Origin: Bacteroidales bacterium
GTDB lineage: Bacteria > Bacteroidota > Bacteroidia > Bacteroidales > UBA4181
Assembly (NCBI GenBank): GCA_028700615.1
Contig: JAQVSH010000073.1
Coordinates: 1 to 8,234, forward strand
Reading direction: 5' to 3'
Length of the DNA stretch: 8,234 nucleotides
This document shows positions 7,333 through 8,234 of this stretch, piece by piece. The notes beneath the pieces are model-generated. The model was not told the DNA's origin, made no database searches, and worked only from the letters and a program-made list of their open reading frames with translations. Within the stretch, counting starts at the first letter, position 1; each line of letters begins with the position of its first letter. Made by a program: the position numbers and the translations under genes.

Positions 7333-8234
7333 ATGGTCTTTCAGGATTTAGAAGTATGGTTCGTAACAGGAGCTCAGCTCTTGTACGGAGGAGATGCAGT
7401 GATTGCAGTCGATGAACATTCGAACGAAATGGTGAAAGGTTTGAATGATTCCGGTAATCTTCCGGTAAAGGTTGTATATAAGGGAACGGCAAATTCTGCT
7501 GCAGAGGTTTCCGCGGTTTTTGAAGCGGCCAATGCCGATCCGAAATGTATCGGGGTGATTACCTGGATGCACACTTTTTCTCCTGCCAAGATGTGGATAC
7601 ATGGGCTTCAGGATTTTAAAAAGCCTTTATTGCATCTGCATACTCAGTTCAATGAAGAAATTCCCTGGGCTACCATGAATATGGATTTTATGAATCTCAA
7701 CCAGAGTGCCCATGGTGATCGTGAATTCGGATTTATTACCAGTCGTATGCGTAAACCCCGCAAAGTGGTGGTGGGATACTGGAAAGACAAGCATACCCAC
7801 AAAAAAATAGCGATTTGGATGCGTGTGGCGGCAGCCTGGGCTGATGCCCGGAATTGTCTGATCATTCGTTTTGGAGACAATATGAACAATGTGGCGGTAA
7901 CCGACGGGGATAAAGTGGAAGCTGAAATCCGCCTCGGATACCATGTTGATAATGCTCCTATTGCAAAACTGGTGCCTTATGTAGAGGCTGTTACCGAAGA
8001 GGAAATTGATGCTCTGATTGCTGAATATGAACGCCTTTATGACTTTACTCCCGATGCGGCCAAAGGCGGATCGAACCACTCCTATGTCCGTGATGCGGCA
8101 GCTCAGGAAATAGGCATGCGCCGTTTTCTGAAAGAAAAAGGAGCCAAAGGTTTTACTACCAGCTTTGATGAGCTGGAAGGCATGAAACAGCTGATGGGGT
8201 TGGCTTCCCAGCGGCTGATGGCTGAAGGTTACGG
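7333..8234 (+). CDS. araA: L-arabinose isomerase, 3' end cut by window
   Basis: The frame runs from ATG 7333 to the right edge with no stop, giving 300 full codons of a family that usually has about 500 residues. L-arabinose isomerase converts L-arabinose to L-ribulose in the cytoplasm with a divalent metal, usually manganese. The match to E. coli AraA is colinear from the N-terminus: LEVWFVTGAQLLYG, TWMHTFSPAKMWIHGL, KPLLHLHTQFNEEIPW, MDFMNLNQSAHGDREFGFI, RFGDNMNNVAVTDGDKVEA, GMRRFLKEKGAKGFTT and LASQRLMAEGYG. The window ends just before the GEGDW segment, so the metal and catalytic residues (E306, E333, H350 and H450 in E. coli) cannot be checked. The 32-bp gap from araD is AT-rich and carries no terminator, so araA belongs to the same operon, although an internal promoter is not excluded. 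The start matches the family N-terminus; the leader AAATATATCATT has no Shine-Dalgarno sequence. Confidence 0.97.
   Translation, partial: MVFQDLEVWFVTGAQLLYGGDAVIAVDEHSNEMVKGLNDSGNLPVKVVYKGTANSAAEVSAVFEAANADPKCIGVITWMHTFSPAKMWIHGLQDFKKPLLHLHTQFNEEIPWATMNMDFMNLNQSAHGDREFGFITSRMRKPRKVVVGYWKDKHTHKKIAIWMRVAAAWADARNCLIIRFGDNMNNVAVTDGDKVEAEIRLGYHVDNAPIAKLVPYVEAVTEEEIDALIAEYERLYDFTPDAAKGGSNHSYVRDAAAQEIGMRRFLKEKGAKGFTTSFDELEGMKQLMGLASQRLMAEGY

Noticed and set aside
7627..8079. A 150-codon - strand ORF.
   Set aside because: It lies entirely inside araA, whose match to the isomerase family is strong, so this is an antisense shadow.

Overview
The window looks like chromosomal DNA from a member of the Bacteroidota, most likely Bacteroidales or a close relative. 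The main reason is the adjacent SusC/SusD outer-membrane pair, which is a hallmark of that phylum. Start codons with A-rich leaders and little Shine-Dalgarno sequence, plus a Nudix-type AraR-like regulator, agree with this. All six genes lie on the + strand. The DNA is almost entirely coding, and no mobile elements, RNA genes or CRISPR arrays were seen. The genus cannot be named from sequence reading alone.

Layout: (1) Positions 1-2384 hold the C-terminal three quarters of a SusC-like TonB-dependent outer-membrane porin, cut by the left edge. (2) Positions 2396-4030 hold its SusD-like glycan-binding lipoprotein. (3) A strong rho-independent terminator at about 4054-4086 closes the susCD unit. 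(4) Positions 4087-4276 form the leader of a second operon, with several short dyads and a direct repeat but no clear promoter box. (5) A sodium:sugar symporter with SGLT-like residues (4277-5902), a Nudix/winged-helix repressor of the AraR type (5927-6604), L-ribulose-5-phosphate 4-epimerase araD (6617-7300) and the first 300 codons of L-arabinose isomerase araA (7333 to the right edge) follow with gaps of 12-32 bp.

Together the genes describe L-arabinose utilisation. The SusCD pair probably brings an arabinose-containing glycan or oligosaccharide across the outer membrane. The symporter probably carries the free sugar into the cytoplasm. AraA makes L-ribulose and AraD converts L-ribulose 5-phosphate to D-xylulose 5-phosphate for the pentose phosphate pathway. 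The kinase step (araB) is not in the window. The AraR-like protein is expected to repress the cluster until L-arabinose binds, by analogy with the characterised Bacteroides thetaiotaomicron AraR (BT0354).

I found no sign of an undescribed system. The points most worth a second look are the non-catalytic Nudix box in the regulator, the near-complete conservation of SGLT1 sugar contacts in the bacterial symporter combined with loss of a sodium-path aspartate, and the unassigned dyads in the operon leader.
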